From an uncultured Pseudomonadota bacterium (lineage in GTDB: Bacteria > Myxococcota_A > UBA9160 > PR03), in the NCBI GenBank assembly GCA_900696485.1, contig CAADGG010000010.1:1-64000 (forward strand): DNA of 64,000 nt. The letters run 5' to 3'. How positions within the stretch are numbered: the stretch's first letter is position 1; the number at the start of each line of letters is the position of its first letter. This document shows, one piece after another, positions 1 to 8,864 of this stretch. A program made the translations under genes and the position numbers. The notes under the pieces were generated by a model, which saw only the letters and a list, made by a program, of their open reading frames with translations, did no database searches and was not told where the DNA came from.

Positions 1-29
1 GAAACTTGATCCGAAACTCGATCCTGCAT
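1..29 (-). CDS. Start of an unidentified gene, cut by the window edge
   Basis: On the minus strand an AGGGAGG ribosome-binding site lies about 7 bases before an ATG at 29, and the frame (MQDRVSDQV...) stays open to the window edge. Only nine residues are visible, so no family can be named. The start is inferred from the strong Shine-Dalgarno sequence alone. It would be divergent from the xpaC-telA pair. Confidence 0.35.
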
Positions 30-407
30 GAGAAACCTCCCTGAAAGGCCCCGGAGCTTAGCTGGCGCGCAGCCGCCGTCGACGAGGAATTGGGACAGAA
101 ACCGGACTGTATGAGGGCGGTGTCGCTGCGAGCGCTGCGCATCGGGACGAAGCCCGCGCGACGGGGCCGGAATTTCCCTTGCTACCCTTCGCCGGGGTTC
201 GCATCGTGACGGTTCGCTCGACCATCGAAGCCGCGCAAGGGAGGCGCGCTGCACGATCTCCTCGGCCGGGAATTCCCCGACCGGCCGACGATGCACGTCC
301 GGGCCGCGTCGGCCAGCGGCTGCTCGGCACGGCCCTGCTCGTCGCCTCGACCGGGCTCGCATCGTGTCATGGCTTCGTGCTGGCGATCTTCGGATGACGG
401 GGTTCGT
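30..407. other. Intergenic region, no gene seen
   Basis: Divergent upstream region between the truncated minus-strand gene and the xpaC-like gene. The frames that stay open are Arg/Pro/Ala-rich and look like by-products of high GC. I saw no convincing promoter or RNA structure. Confidence 0.4.
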
Positions 408-1334
408 ATGACGCAGCGCGCGCCGCTCGTGCGACCGCGGCCGCTGTCGGCGCGACCGCGCACCGGCGCCGCGAACGGCCTCGCCGGCATCGGCGAGGAA
501 TGGCGTCGCCGCTGGCAGGCGTTCTCGCCGCGCGGTCTGTTGCTCTACGTGCTGCCGTTGCCGCTGCTGCCGGCGTCGTTGATCTCGCTGCTGCGCGGAG
601 ACTATGCGCGGCTCGGCGCCCACGTGCTCGGGCTCGGGCTGCTGCTCGGCGGCGCGCTGCTGGCGCGTCGCGGGCTGCGCGCCGAGGCCCGCTGGCGGCG
701 GCGGCACGTCGCGCGCGCGCCGCGTCCGTGGAAGATGGCCGGCGGCGTCCTGCTCGCTGCCGGGACGGCCACCGTAGCGAGCGGTTCGATCGGACATCCG
801 CCGCTGGTGACGGCGGGCTTTGCGCTCGCGGCATTCGCCGGCTTCGCGCTGGCGTACGGTCTCGACCCGCGCCGCGCCAAGCCGGCGCCGGTGAGCGCCG
901 ACGGCTACTCCACCGCCGAGGTCGAGCAGGCGATCGACGAGGCGGAGGCCGCGATCGCGCGCATCGAAGCCGCCCACGCCGCGCTCGGCGCCGGAGAACT
1001 CGGCCAGCGACTCGGCCGCATCACCGATCTGGCGCGCCAGATGGTCGCGCGGGTCGAGGCGGATCCGCGCCACCTGCGCCGCGCCCGCCGCTTCCTGCGC
1101 GTGTACCTCGACGGCACCCAGCAGGTCTGCGAGGGCTGGGCGCGTACGCACGGTCGCCGGCCTGCCGAGCTCGACGAGCGCTTTCGCCGCGTGCTCGTCA
1201 CGATCGAGGACGTGTTCGCCGCGCAGCGCGAGAAGCTGCTGGCGGACGAGGTGGAGGATCTCGACGTCCAGGTGGAGGTGCTGGCGCACCAGCTCCGGCG
1301 CGAGGGCGTCGGCCGACGGGAGGGCCCGACGTGA
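408..1334 (+). CDS. XpaC-like membrane protein
   Basis: Member of the XpaC family, which typically sits beside telA and is linked to resistance to toxic anions; its biochemical role is unresolved. The 308-residue product has an Arg-rich N-terminus, four hydrophobic segments in two hairpins (about residues 43-60, 68-85, 110-126 and 133-150), and a soluble alpha-helical C-terminal half. The ATG at 408 was preferred over earlier in-frame codons because the extra N-terminal sequence is low-complexity and unlike the family. Its stop codon overlaps the start of the TelA gene (GTGA), so the two are probably translationally coupled. Confidence 0.72.
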   Translation: MTQRAPLVRPRPLSARPRTGAANGLAGIGEEWRRRWQAFSPRGLLLYVLPLPLLPASLISLLRGDYARLGAHVLGLGLLLGGALLARRGLRAEARWRRRHVARAPRPWKMAGGVLLAAGTATVASGSIGHPPLVTAGFALAAFAGFALAYGLDPRRAKPAPVSADGYSTAEVEQAIDEAEAAIARIEAAHAALGAGELGQRLGRITDLARQMVARVEADPRHLRRARRFLRVYLDGTQQVCEGWARTHGRRPAELDERFRRVLVTIEDVFAAQREKLLADEVEDLDVQVEVLAHQLRREGVGRREGPT

Positions 1335-2470
1335 GCGGATCGACTGGAGAGCAGCAACCGCACGCCGAGCCCGGGGGGCCGGTGTCGTATGCGACGGCGA
1401 GCCCCGAGCAACGCGCGCGCCTCGATGCGCTGCTCGCCGAGATCGATCTCGACGATCCGCGCTCGGTGCTGTTCTTCGGCAGCCGCGCGCAGCAGGAGCT
1501 GACCGAACTCAGCGACCGCCTGCTCGAAGGCGTGCGCAACAAGGACGCCGAGGGCGCCGGCGACGCGCTCGGCGCCATGGTCGGCGCGCTGCGCGGCTTC
1601 GAGCCGGCGCGTCTCGACCCGAAACGCGGGCAGGGCCTGCTCGGACGGCTGCTCGGCCGCGGGCCGTCGCTTGCGCGCGTCCTGCAGCGCTACGAGGAAG
1701 TGCGCCGCCAGATCGATCGCATCGGCGACGAGCTCGAGACCCACAAGACGCAGCTTCTGACCGACGTCGTCTCGCTCGACCGGCTCTACGCGACGACGCT
1801 CGAATACTTCCGCATGCTCGAGCTGTATCTGGCGGCCGGCGTCGAGCAGTTGCGCCGGCTCGACGACGAGCAGCGGCCGGCCGCGGAGCGCGCGGTGCAG
1901 GCCGGCGACGTGCTCGCGGCGCAGCGCGTGCGCGATCTGCGCGCGGTCCGCGACGATCTCGAGCGCCGCGTGCACGATCTGCGGCTCACGCGCCAGGTGG
2001 CGATGCAGAGCCTGCCGAGCCTGCGGCTGGTGCAGGAGAACGACAAGGGCCTGATCGGCAGGATCGAGTCCGTGCTGGTCAACACCGTGCCGTTGTGGCG
2101 CCAGCAGCTGGCCACCGCCGTCACGATCCTGCGCTCCGGCGCCGCCGCTCACGCCGTGCGCGCGGCCAGTGATCTCACCAACGAGCTGCTCACGGCCAAC
2201 GCCGACCAGCTGCGCACGGCGAACGCCGAGACCCGCCGGCAGCTCGAACGCGGCGTGTTCGACATCGACGCGGTGGAGCACGCGAATCGGCAGCTCGTCG
2301 CGACGATCGAGGAGAGCCTGCAGATCGCGGCCGAGGGCCGCCGCGCGCGGGCCGAGGCGACCCAGCAGCTCGCGGCCTGCGAGGCGGAACTGCGTCGCAC
2401 GTTGGTGTCGGCTGGAGAGCGGGCGGAGCGGCCGGCCGGCGCGCCCGGCGCGGAGCCGGACACGCGCTGA
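1331..2470 (+). CDS. telA: TelA-family toxic-anion resistance protein
   Basis: About 379 residues, almost entirely alpha-helical and charged, matching the TelA/KlaA family named for tellurite resistance but widespread as a partner of XpaC-like proteins. Typical features include a long central helical section beginning LETHKTQLLTDVVSLDRLY and the block TVPLWRQQLATAVTIL. No signal peptide or membrane segment is visible, so it is probably cytoplasmic and peripheral to the XpaC-like partner. Start is the GTG that overlaps the upstream stop by four bases. The acidic, Pro/Ala-rich tail is probably disordered. Family is secure; substrate is not. Confidence 0.85.
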   Translation: MSGSTGEQQPHAEPGGPVSYATASPEQRARLDALLAEIDLDDPRSVLFFGSRAQQELTELSDRLLEGVRNKDAEGAGDALGAMVGALRGFEPARLDPKRGQGLLGRLLGRGPSLARVLQRYEEVRRQIDRIGDELETHKTQLLTDVVSLDRLYATTLEYFRMLELYLAAGVEQLRRLDDEQRPAAERAVQAGDVLAAQRVRDLRAVRDDLERRVHDLRLTRQVAMQSLPSLRLVQENDKGLIGRIESVLVNTVPLWRQQLATAVTILRSGAAAHAVRAASDLTNELLTANADQLRTANAETRRQLERGVFDIDAVEHANRQLVATIEESLQIAAEGRRARAEATQQLAACEAELRRTLVSAGERAERPAGAPGAEPDTR

Positions 2471-2524
2471 CACGCGAGCCCGTCAGCCCAGCGCCGGAAG
2501 GCGGAGCCTCAGCGAGCGCAATTT

Positions 2525-2602
2525 GTCAAGAAAGGGGCCGGGTTCGTTCGTCAGCTTTTCCGGAAGGAAAAGTTGACGAACGAACCCGGCCCCTTTCTTG
2601 AC
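2525..2602. repeat. Near-perfect 37-bp hairpin with GGAA loop
   Basis: Arms 2525-2561 and 2566-2602 are inverted repeats of 37 bp with one mismatch, a G opposite T that would be G-U in RNA, around the tetraloop GGAA. Each arm starts GTCAAGAAAGGGGCCGGG. It lies between the converging ends of the TelA and sugar-kinase genes. It could end transcription from either side, but no T-tract follows, and its length resembles REP-type or miniature mobile palindromes more than a normal terminator. Confidence 0.85.
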
Positions 2603-2625
2603 GCTGCGCCTTCTCAGTCGCCGGG

Positions 2626-3459
2626 TCAGCGTGCGGAGGGAGGGCTCGGCGCGTCGCCGTACGGGCCGCGGCGCGTCAGCGCTTCAGCGCCGCAGTGGGC
2701 GGCGAGCGCCAGCGCGGCGTCGAGTGGCTCGCCGGTCGCGAGCGCGAAGGTCAGCGCGGCGGCGAAGCTGTCCCCGGCGCCGTAGCTGTCGAGGACGGGG
2801 CCGGGGACCGGCGCCGCCGACCAGCGACCCGCGGCGCCATGGGCGCGGACCCAGGAGCCACCCGCAGCGGACTCCGTGCGAACCACCAGGTCCGGTTCCG
2901 GCATGAGCGTGCCGGCCTCGTAGCGCTCGCTCGTGTCGCCGGCGCTGCCGATCAGCGCATCGAGGCGCACGCCGGCGTCGCCGAGCGCCGGCCGCGCGCG
3001 CGGCGTCGCCGTCAACACGCGTGCGGTGCGCGCCGCACGGATGCCCGCGGCATCGGCGGCCGTCAGGTACACCGCATCGCAATGGGCGAGCTCGTCCCAC
3101 GGCAGCGAATCGTGGCGCTGCGGGACCAGGCGCGGTCCGCGCACGGTGATCGTGCGCTCACCGGCATCGTCGACGTGGACGAAGACACGGCGCTGCGGCT
3201 CGGGTCGCCACGCGGTCGCGACCCGGATGCCGGCCGCGCGCAGTTCGGCTTCCGCCCGCTGCCCGAGCGCATCGTCTCCGAGCGCCGTCAGGAACAACAC
3301 GTCGCCGGCGAGCCGCACCAACTGGACGGCCGCCACCGCACCGCCGCCGCCGGCGCCTTCCCAGGCTTCACGCGCGTGGACGATCTCGCCGGCGCGAGGC
3401 AGCCGCGCGACGCGCACGAACTCCGCCCACGCGACGTGACCCACGACGGCGACCCGCAT
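2626..3459 (-). CDS. PfkB/ribokinase-family sugar kinase
   Basis: Probable ATP-dependent carbohydrate or nucleoside kinase of the PfkB family. The 277-residue protein opens with the typical beta-strand VAVVGHVAW, has the Gly-rich GAGGGGAVAAVQL substrate-side motif near residues 36-48, and carries the C-terminal signature DSYGAGDSFAAAL with the catalytic Asp near residue 230. Length is slightly short for the family (about 300). The substrate cannot be read from sequence. It stands alone, converging on telA and divergent from the AAA/PEGA gene. Confidence 0.85.
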   Translation of the reverse strand: MRVAVVGHVAWAEFVRVARLPRAGEIVHAREAWEGAGGGGAVAAVQLVRLAGDVLFLTALGDDALGQRAEAELRAAGIRVATAWRPEPQRRVFVHVDDAGERTITVRGPRLVPQRHDSLPWDELAHCDAVYLTAADAAGIRAARTARVLTATPRARPALGDAGVRLDALIGSAGDTSERYEAGTLMPEPDLVVRTESAAGGSWVRAHGAAGRWSAAPVPGPVLDSYGAGDSFAAALTFALATGEPLDAALALAAHCGAEALTRRGPYGDAPSPPSAR

Positions 3460-3569
3460 CGCGGGCGAGGATACCCGGATCCTGCCCGCCGGCGCCGGGC
3501 TTCGCGTGCCGGGCGCGAGGGGTCGCCGGGGTTCGCTACAGTCCCGCGACGTTTCCGGAAGGAGATCGC

Positions 3570-5045
3570 GTGCCCGGGACTCCGTCTGCCGTCCGCCTGC
3601 CGAACGCGGACGCGGAGCGCGTGCTGACGGCGCTCGCGCGTTGGGCGGCGGATGTCGATCGGCCGTTGATCGTATTGTGTGGTCCGGCGAAAGCCGGCAA
3701 GACCGTGTTGCTCGACGTCTTCGCGGCGCGCTCGGAGCCCTCGTTCTCCGTCATCTACCTGTCGAATCTGGGCCCCGATCCGGACGCGCTCAGCACCCGG
3801 ATCCTCGCGGCGCTCGGCGAGACGCCGTCGGGGACCCCGCGGCTCGCGCTCGCTCGCGCGCTGCAGCGCCCAGCCAGCCGGCCGCTGCTGCTGCTGCTCG
3901 ATGACGCGGACACGCTGTCACCGCGGGTCGAGATGTGGCTCTTCGACCTCGCGCGGCGCAGCGCCGGGGGCCTGCGCGTCGTGCTGGCGCTGTCGGATCC
4001 CCGGCTCGCGCGGGAGTTCGCACTGGCCTTCCGTACCGACACCGAGTTGCTGTCGCTGGGCGCCGACATGGACCGGACCGAGGCCGATGCCTACCTGCAG
4101 CTCGTTGCGCTGCGCGCCAGCGAGTCGCCGCGAGGAGCCGGCGGGCGCGGCTTCGCGCCGGCGGCGCGGGAGCGCCCGTCGCCGGCGCCCGACTCCCTCG
4201 ACGCGCCGCCCCTCCTGTCCGCGGCGGCGCTTCCGCGTGAGCCGGCGCCGCCGTCCGCGGCGACGCGGGCAGCAGCGCCGGTCGCGGGTGCGGTGCGGAA
4301 GCAACCCCGGCGGCGCGGGATCGCAGTCGCCGCCGGACTGGCGCTCAGCTTCGTCGCCGGCTTCGCGATTTCGCAGCTCCTCGATGCGCGGCGGCCGGCC
4401 GGCCTCGAGCCGCCGCCGGTCGAGACCCGCGCGCTGCGCGCCGAGTTGCCGCCGGTGTCCGCTGCCCCCCCGCTGCGCCCCAGCGACCGCTCGGCCGGGG
4501 CGGCTCCGGACGCGGTGGAGCGGGCCGCCAGCGACGAGACGGGCGTTCCGGATCCGGCGGACTCCGCGTCTCCGGCGGCGGAACTCGCGCCGGTTGCGCC
4601 GTCCCCGCTGTCCGGACCGACCGCCCCGGTCGACGTCATGCCGTCGAGCCGGCCGCCCGACGACGCGCCCGAGCCGCTGGTGCCGGCGGCCGCCCTCGAC
4701 GGCGGGCCAGCCGCACGCGCAGCCGATCCGGCGGCCGGCAGCACCACCGCCGAGCCGGGCGCCGATCGCAGCCACGACGAGGCGGCCGAACCGCCCGAGT
4801 CCGCGACCGCATCGGCGGCGGAGCCGGAGACGACGCCGGCGCGCCCGCGGACCGTCGCCGTGCAGATCCGCGCAGAACCCGGCGCCGTCATCGAGCTGGG
4901 CGGTCGCTCGCTCGGCGCGGCGCCGGTGGGAGCGGTGGATCTGCCGCCCGGCGCGCACCGACTGCTCGTCCGCCTGGTCGACGGGCGCGAGATCGAGCGC
5001 GTCGTCGAGGTGCGTGGCCGCCGCTACGAGATCCAGATCCGCTGA
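3570..5045 (+). CDS. Membrane-anchored AAA ATPase with C-terminal PEGA-like domain
   Basis: 491-residue protein. The N-terminal ATPase resembles ExeA/GspA-type ATPases: Walker A GPAKAGKT at about 38-45 and Walker B LLLLLDDAD near 107-114. A long Pro/Ala-rich linker holds one transmembrane helix at about 250-270 and continues, presumably in the periplasm, to a PEGA-like module of about 65 residues (around 425-491, AEPGAVIELGGRSLG). This layout suggests an inner-membrane ATPase reaching toward peptidoglycan or the outer membrane, as in secretion or pilus accessory proteins. The GTG start has an AAGGAG site just upstream. No neighbour indicates the partner. Confidence 0.65.
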   Translation: MPGTPSAVRLPNADAERVLTALARWAADVDRPLIVLCGPAKAGKTVLLDVFAARSEPSFSVIYLSNLGPDPDALSTRILAALGETPSGTPRLALARALQRPASRPLLLLLDDADTLSPRVEMWLFDLARRSAGGLRVVLALSDPRLAREFALAFRTDTELLSLGADMDRTEADAYLQLVALRASESPRGAGGRGFAPAARERPSPAPDSLDAPPLLSAAALPREPAPPSAATRAAAPVAGAVRKQPRRRGIAVAAGLALSFVAGFAISQLLDARRPAGLEPPPVETRALRAELPPVSAAPPLRPSDRSAGAAPDAVERAASDETGVPDPADSASPAAELAPVAPSPLSGPTAPVDVMPSSRPPDDAPEPLVPAAALDGGPAARAADPAAGSTTAEPGADRSHDEAAEPPESATASAAEPETTPARPRTVAVQIRAEPGAVIELGGRSLGAAPVGAVDLPPGAHRLLVRLVDGREIERVVEVRGRRYEIQIR

Positions 5046-5140
5046 CTCCGATCCGTCCGACGGCGCCGGCCGATCCGTCGCCCGTCTTCGGGAGCGGACC
5101 CTCGACCGACTTCGTGCCGCCGCATCAGGCAACGCCGGCG

Positions 5141-6232
5141 CTAGCGGCGAGGCGACTCGAACGCCAACTGGAAGCCGCGCTTGCCGATCCGGTGGCGAGG
5201 CCGGTACGCCAGCACGGCCTCCCAGCCGGTCCCGGCGATCGCGGAGTCCAGCGCCGTGCGCTCGGCCGGCGACAGCGCCGCACCGGCATCGAGCACGCGT
5301 TGCAGCATCCACAGCGTGTAGGGCAGCGCCACGCGCTGCAGCGGCACGCCGCGCAGTGTCGACGCGGCGCTTCCGACCGCGCGCGGCGGCGGCCCATCGT
5401 CGTCCGGCCGCATGTCGGCCCAGGCCTCGATCGCGTGTGCACACGCCAGCAGGACCGGCGCGGCGTCGCGCCCCATCACCGTCAACACGTCGCGGAAGCC
5501 GGGGGCAAGTGCATCGCCGGTCAGCCAGTCGCCCTGGCGTGCTGGGTCCGGCGCGTGGCAACGCTCGATCCACCCGACCACCGGGACCGCCGTTTCCAGC
5601 AGCAGGCGGCGTGACACCAGGTCATTGAAGAGATGGCCGTACAGCGGACCCATCAGCGCGCAGTCCGCCAGCGACATGCGCGCACCGAGCAGGTACGGGT
5701 GGGCAGCGAAATGCGTGCTCAGCGCGGCGAGCAGATCTCGGGTGTGCGCTTCGATCGCCGAGCCGGTCTCGTCCGTCGCGCCGAGCTGGATGCGGGCAGC
5801 GGCCATCCGGTCCGCCGTGCGCTCGGCGACCGCGGCGTCGCCGATCATCGCGGCGAAGCGGGCGCGCGTGGTGGCCGCACCGAGCGGGCTCGCCCAGCGG
5901 TAGTGCATCGCCGGCAGCAACGCGAACTCGTCGGTGTAGAGCTCGACGAGTCGTGTCGCGACGCGCTGCACGGGCGTCGTGGGCTGCAGCGGGGGCTCGG
6001 GATGGCGGGCCTCGAGGCGATCGAGGATCTCGCTGGTGTCCTGCCACGTCTCGTCCTCCGGCGTAATCAGGATCGGGATGAACCCCAGGCCCGTGCGGCG
6101 CTGAACCTCGTGCCGGTCGGCACGCAGCTCCTCGTACCACAGGCGCTTGTAACGGAGCGCCGGCCGGACCTTGGCCGAGAAGTACGAGATAGAGAAGGCG
6201 TGGAAGCGATAGGGGGCAGAGGTCGGGTTCAT
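5141..6232 (-). CDS. Glutathione S-transferase family protein
   Basis: 363 residues with an N-terminal thioredoxin-like fold (SISYFSAKVRPALRYK, then the substrate-site segment LDRLEARHPEP) and an all-helical GST C-domain (LGARMSLADCALMGPLYGHL). It is about 130 residues longer than a minimal GST; the extra C-terminal part resembles long GST-like proteins of unassigned substrate. Its ATG overlaps the stop of the upstream nuclease gene (ATGA), so the pair is one transcription unit. No sorting signal is visible, so it should be cytoplasmic although its operon partner is secreted. Confidence 0.78.
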   Translation of the reverse strand: MNPTSAPYRFHAFSISYFSAKVRPALRYKRLWYEELRADRHEVQRRTGLGFIPILITPEDETWQDTSEILDRLEARHPEPPLQPTTPVQRVATRLVELYTDEFALLPAMHYRWASPLGAATTRARFAAMIGDAAVAERTADRMAAARIQLGATDETGSAIEAHTRDLLAALSTHFAAHPYLLGARMSLADCALMGPLYGHLFNDLVSRRLLLETAVPVVGWIERCHAPDPARQGDWLTGDALAPGFRDVLTVMGRDAAPVLLACAHAIEAWADMRPDDDGPPPRAVGSAASTLRGVPLQRVALPYTLWMLQRVLDAGAALSPAERTALDSAIAGTGWEAVLAYRPRHRIGKRGFQLAFESPRR

Positions 6233-8205
6233 CGGGAAGCGGGCTCCTGTTGCTTCGGGCGTCGGGGGAGGGGGACGGAACGCCTCGGCGCGTCGGGCCG
6301 TGACTCACTTCCGGACAGCGCGAGCCCGATCCGCAGCGGGTCGTGGTCCGAGGAGCGAAACGCATCGGGCGTGTAGAGCGTGCGTCGTTGCCGGGCGCTC
6401 TTGTACTCGAGGTTGTAGTCGAGGACGGGCGGCTCGTCGGCGTTGACGTGCCAGAGGGCCGCACCCGTCGTCTGCGTGGCCAGCGAGGCCGACGCAAAGG
6501 CGTGGTCGAGACGGCCCCACTGGCCGTCATAGACGAAGCTGTACGCATCGCGAGCGGGCAGGCCGGCCAGCACGTCGACGAAGCCGGCCGCGCGCAGCGC
6601 CGCGACCGGATCCTCCTGGGCGTACGCGTTGAGATCGCCGACGATCAGCACGTCCGCATCGCCGGCGCCGGTGGGGTCGCCGGCGAGCCACGCGGTGAGC
6701 TCGCGAATGGCGGCGGTTCGTGTGCGGTTGCAATGCCCCTGTCCGTCTCCAGTGTCGGGGTCCGGACCGAGGGGCTTGCGGTTGTCGGCGCAGGACGAGG
6801 CCTTCGATTTGAGATGCAGCACGACCAGCGTGAAGCGCTCGCCGCTGGCGATCTCCTCGAAGGTCTGGGCCAGGGCAGGCCGGTTGCGGCGCGTCGTCCC
6901 GGAGGCCGTACGGATCCGGCCGAAGGCGCCGGCGTGCAGCACGGCGGGCGCGCCGACCGGCTCGACGATGGCGGGGCGGTACAGGATCCCGACCTTGATC
7001 GCGTCGCGGCCGAGCGCGTCGGTCCGGCCGGTGCCGGCATCGACGTCGACGAACGCCCACGTGCCGGCCGCGGTCTCCTCGTCTGCCGGCTCCGGAGGGC
7101 TCGCCGCGGAAAGCCGCGTGCGCAGGTCCGAGATCGCGCTGCCGGCGCCATAGCCGTCGTTCTCGAGCTCGGTCACGCCGATCAGATCGGCCTCGAGGCC
7201 GCGCAACAGCGCGACGGTCTTCGCGGCCTGCCGTTCGAACTCGCCGGCGCTATCAGCGCCGCGACACTCGAGCACCCGCCCGCCGGTGCCGCCGCGGCAC
7301 GATCCGGCTCCGAAGCTGTCGAAGTAGTTCAGCAGATTGGCGGCGGCGACGCGCACGGTGCCGCCGACCGGCGGTGGCGCAAGTGGTCGCGGGTTGTCGG
7401 CGACAAAGGCCGGCAGCACGCCACCGAGCGTGCCGAGCGGGCGGATCCGGTACGTATTCGGACTGGCGCGTGCGCCGCCCCAGCCATAGCCGAGGATCCC
7501 GACGACGCCGGTCACGGTGTCGCCGGCGCGCGGCAGATCGCCTCCACGTCCGAACGGGATCGGATCGGGGTTCTGCCGTTGGCTCGCATCGTCGAGCACG
7601 ATGCGGTCGACGGCATGGGCCGCCTGTCGCGCGGCGGCCGGCGCGCCGGGTGCTACGACGTCGGTCGGCTGCCGCAGACGGCCCGACGACGACAGCACCA
7701 GCTCTCCGAAGCGCCCGACGTGGCGGTTCTCCGTGACGCCGAGCGTTTGCGGCAGTCGGACGCGCATGCCCTCGAACCGTTCGAGCGCATCGGGGGACGC
7801 GAGCGGCAGGAGCACGTCGACCGGCGGGGGAGGGGCCGCGCGGCCGCAGAGGACGATCGTGCGGGCCGAGATCTGCGTCTGGCCGTGGAACTCGTCGACC
7901 GTTCCGGTGACGCGCACGTGCTGTCCGAGCGAGACGGTGTCGGCGTTGCCATGGAACACGAAGAGGCCGTCCGACGTCGCGGGGTCGCCGTCGCCGCGGA
8001 CGTCCTGCAGGTAGAATCCGCGCAGGTTCGGTGCTGGTCCTTCGTAGTCTCCGACGACGATGCCGCGCGTCGTCACGGTGCCGGTGATGGCGGCCGCGGC
8101 GCCGCGGCCCTGGATTGCGAAGATCGGCGTCACGGGCTCGTCGCAGCGCGGGTCTGCGGCGCAGGCGCTGGCGGACGCGAGCCACAGCAGCGCCGGCGCG
8201 AGCAT
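6229..8205 (-). CDS. ExeM/NucH-family extracellular endonuclease
   Basis: About 658 residues. An N-terminal signal peptide (MLAPALLWLASASACAA) is followed by an OB-like lamin-tail/nuclease-associated region (DGLFVFHGNADTVSLG, HVRVTGTVDEFHGQTQ) and an endonuclease/exonuclease/phosphatase domain: ELENDGYG, metal-site GDLNAYAQEDP, and the catalytic FRSSDHDPLRIGL block near the C-terminus. The family degrades extracellular DNA. Start placed at ATG 8205, where the signal peptide begins; 8244 adds only a basic extension. The GST gene follows with a 4-base overlap. Confidence 0.87.
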   Translation of the reverse strand: MLAPALLWLASASACAADPRCDEPVTPIFAIQGRGAAAAITGTVTTRGIVVGDYEGPAPNLRGFYLQDVRGDGDPATSDGLFVFHGNADTVSLGQHVRVTGTVDEFHGQTQISARTIVLCGRAAPPPPVDVLLPLASPDALERFEGMRVRLPQTLGVTENRHVGRFGELVLSSSGRLRQPTDVVAPGAPAAARQAAHAVDRIVLDDASQRQNPDPIPFGRGGDLPRAGDTVTGVVGILGYGWGGARASPNTYRIRPLGTLGGVLPAFVADNPRPLAPPPVGGTVRVAAANLLNYFDSFGAGSCRGGTGGRVLECRGADSAGEFERQAAKTVALLRGLEADLIGVTELENDGYGAGSAISDLRTRLSAASPPEPADEETAAGTWAFVDVDAGTGRTDALGRDAIKVGILYRPAIVEPVGAPAVLHAGAFGRIRTASGTTRRNRPALAQTFEEIASGERFTLVVLHLKSKASSCADNRKPLGPDPDTGDGQGHCNRTRTAAIRELTAWLAGDPTGAGDADVLIVGDLNAYAQEDPVAALRAAGFVDVLAGLPARDAYSFVYDGQWGRLDHAFASASLATQTTGAALWHVNADEPPVLDYNLEYKSARQRRTLYTPDAFRSSDHDPLRIGLALSGSESRPDAPRRSVPLPRRPKQQEPASR

Positions 8206-8251
8206 CGCCGAGCCTCGATTCCTGGGACGCAACGGCCGGTGCACCGCGCGC

Positions 8252-8509
8252 TCAGCAGAACACGAACAGCAGGAGGATGCCGGGGATGATGAAGAGCGGG
8301 AAGGCGAGGAGGATCGCGATGATCTCCGTCGTCGTGGAGTGGCAGCTCGTGCGGCCGCCGACGCTCACGCCGTTGCCGGCGAGCTGCCCGAGGCCTTCGA
8401 GCTCACGCGCGGCCTCGGCGGGCGGCACGGCCGCACGCGCCGGCGTTGCCGGCACTGCAGCCGACCCGACGAGAACCGCGAGGACCGCGCAGACTCGTGC
8501 TGCATGCAT
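8252..8509 (-). CDS. Small secreted/membrane protein with conserved VFC tail
   Basis: 85-residue protein with a signal peptide (cut probably after TPARA) and a C-terminal hydrophobic helix that ends the protein in Val-Phe-Cys. Its last 54 residues share about 39 identities with the C-terminus of the protein at 12452-13018: EAARE, EGL, NGV, VGG, CH, TTTEIIAI, FIIPGI and the VFC end. Start at ATG 8509 has AGGAGGG eight bases upstream. No family known to me matches. The terminal Cys suggests modification or metal/disulfide chemistry at the membrane, which is inference. Confidence 0.7.
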   Translation of the reverse strand: MHAARVCAVLAVLVGSAAVPATPARAAVPPAEAARELEGLGQLAGNGVSVGGRTSCHSTTTEIIAILLAFPLFIIPGILLLFVFC

Positions 8510-8850
8510 CGGTCGCACCCTCCTGGATCTGTCGTTCCGTTCGACCCGCGCAGGGTAGCCGGTCCGATCCGGGCGGGTGTCCGGCGTTCGCCGCCGATGC
8601 GCGCATCGGTGGTCGTATCGTCCTGCGTGCCCCTCGCGGGTTCCGGGTCACCGAGGAATCGCGAAGGCAACGGCGCTCCTCCTCCGGCGCGCTCGGCCGG
8701 AGGGAGGCTCGACGCGCTCGAGGAACGACTTCGTGGAGACACGGGTCCCCCGGTGCGATCGCAATCGAGTCTCGCGGGGAGCTGCCCTTCGCGTTTGCCT
8801 CCCCGAACGGCGCCCGCCCCGGCGAGCGGATTACCGCGCCGGCGAGCGGA
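8510..8850. other. Intergenic region with a short tandem repeat
   Basis: 341 bases between the VFC-tail gene and the end of citrate synthase. A 20-base tandem duplication at its left edge is listed separately; otherwise only an upstream region for the VFC-tail gene is seen. Confidence 0.4.
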
Positions 8851-8864
8851 TTACCGCGCCGGCG
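8819..8864. repeat. Tandem 20-bp repeat over the citrate synthase stop
   Basis: CCGGCGAGCGGATTACCGCG occurs twice back to back, with the start of a third copy. The TTA in each copy is a TAA stop read on the minus strand; the citrate synthase gene ends in the right-hand copy, so the left copy duplicates the end of the gene. Confidence 0.8.

Noticed and set aside
905..2473. Long minus-strand open frame opposite xpaC-telA
   Set aside because: GC-rich shadow of the real genes; Arg/Ala-rich without recognisable motifs. The same applies to long antisense frames over the glucan synthase and sulfatase genes.
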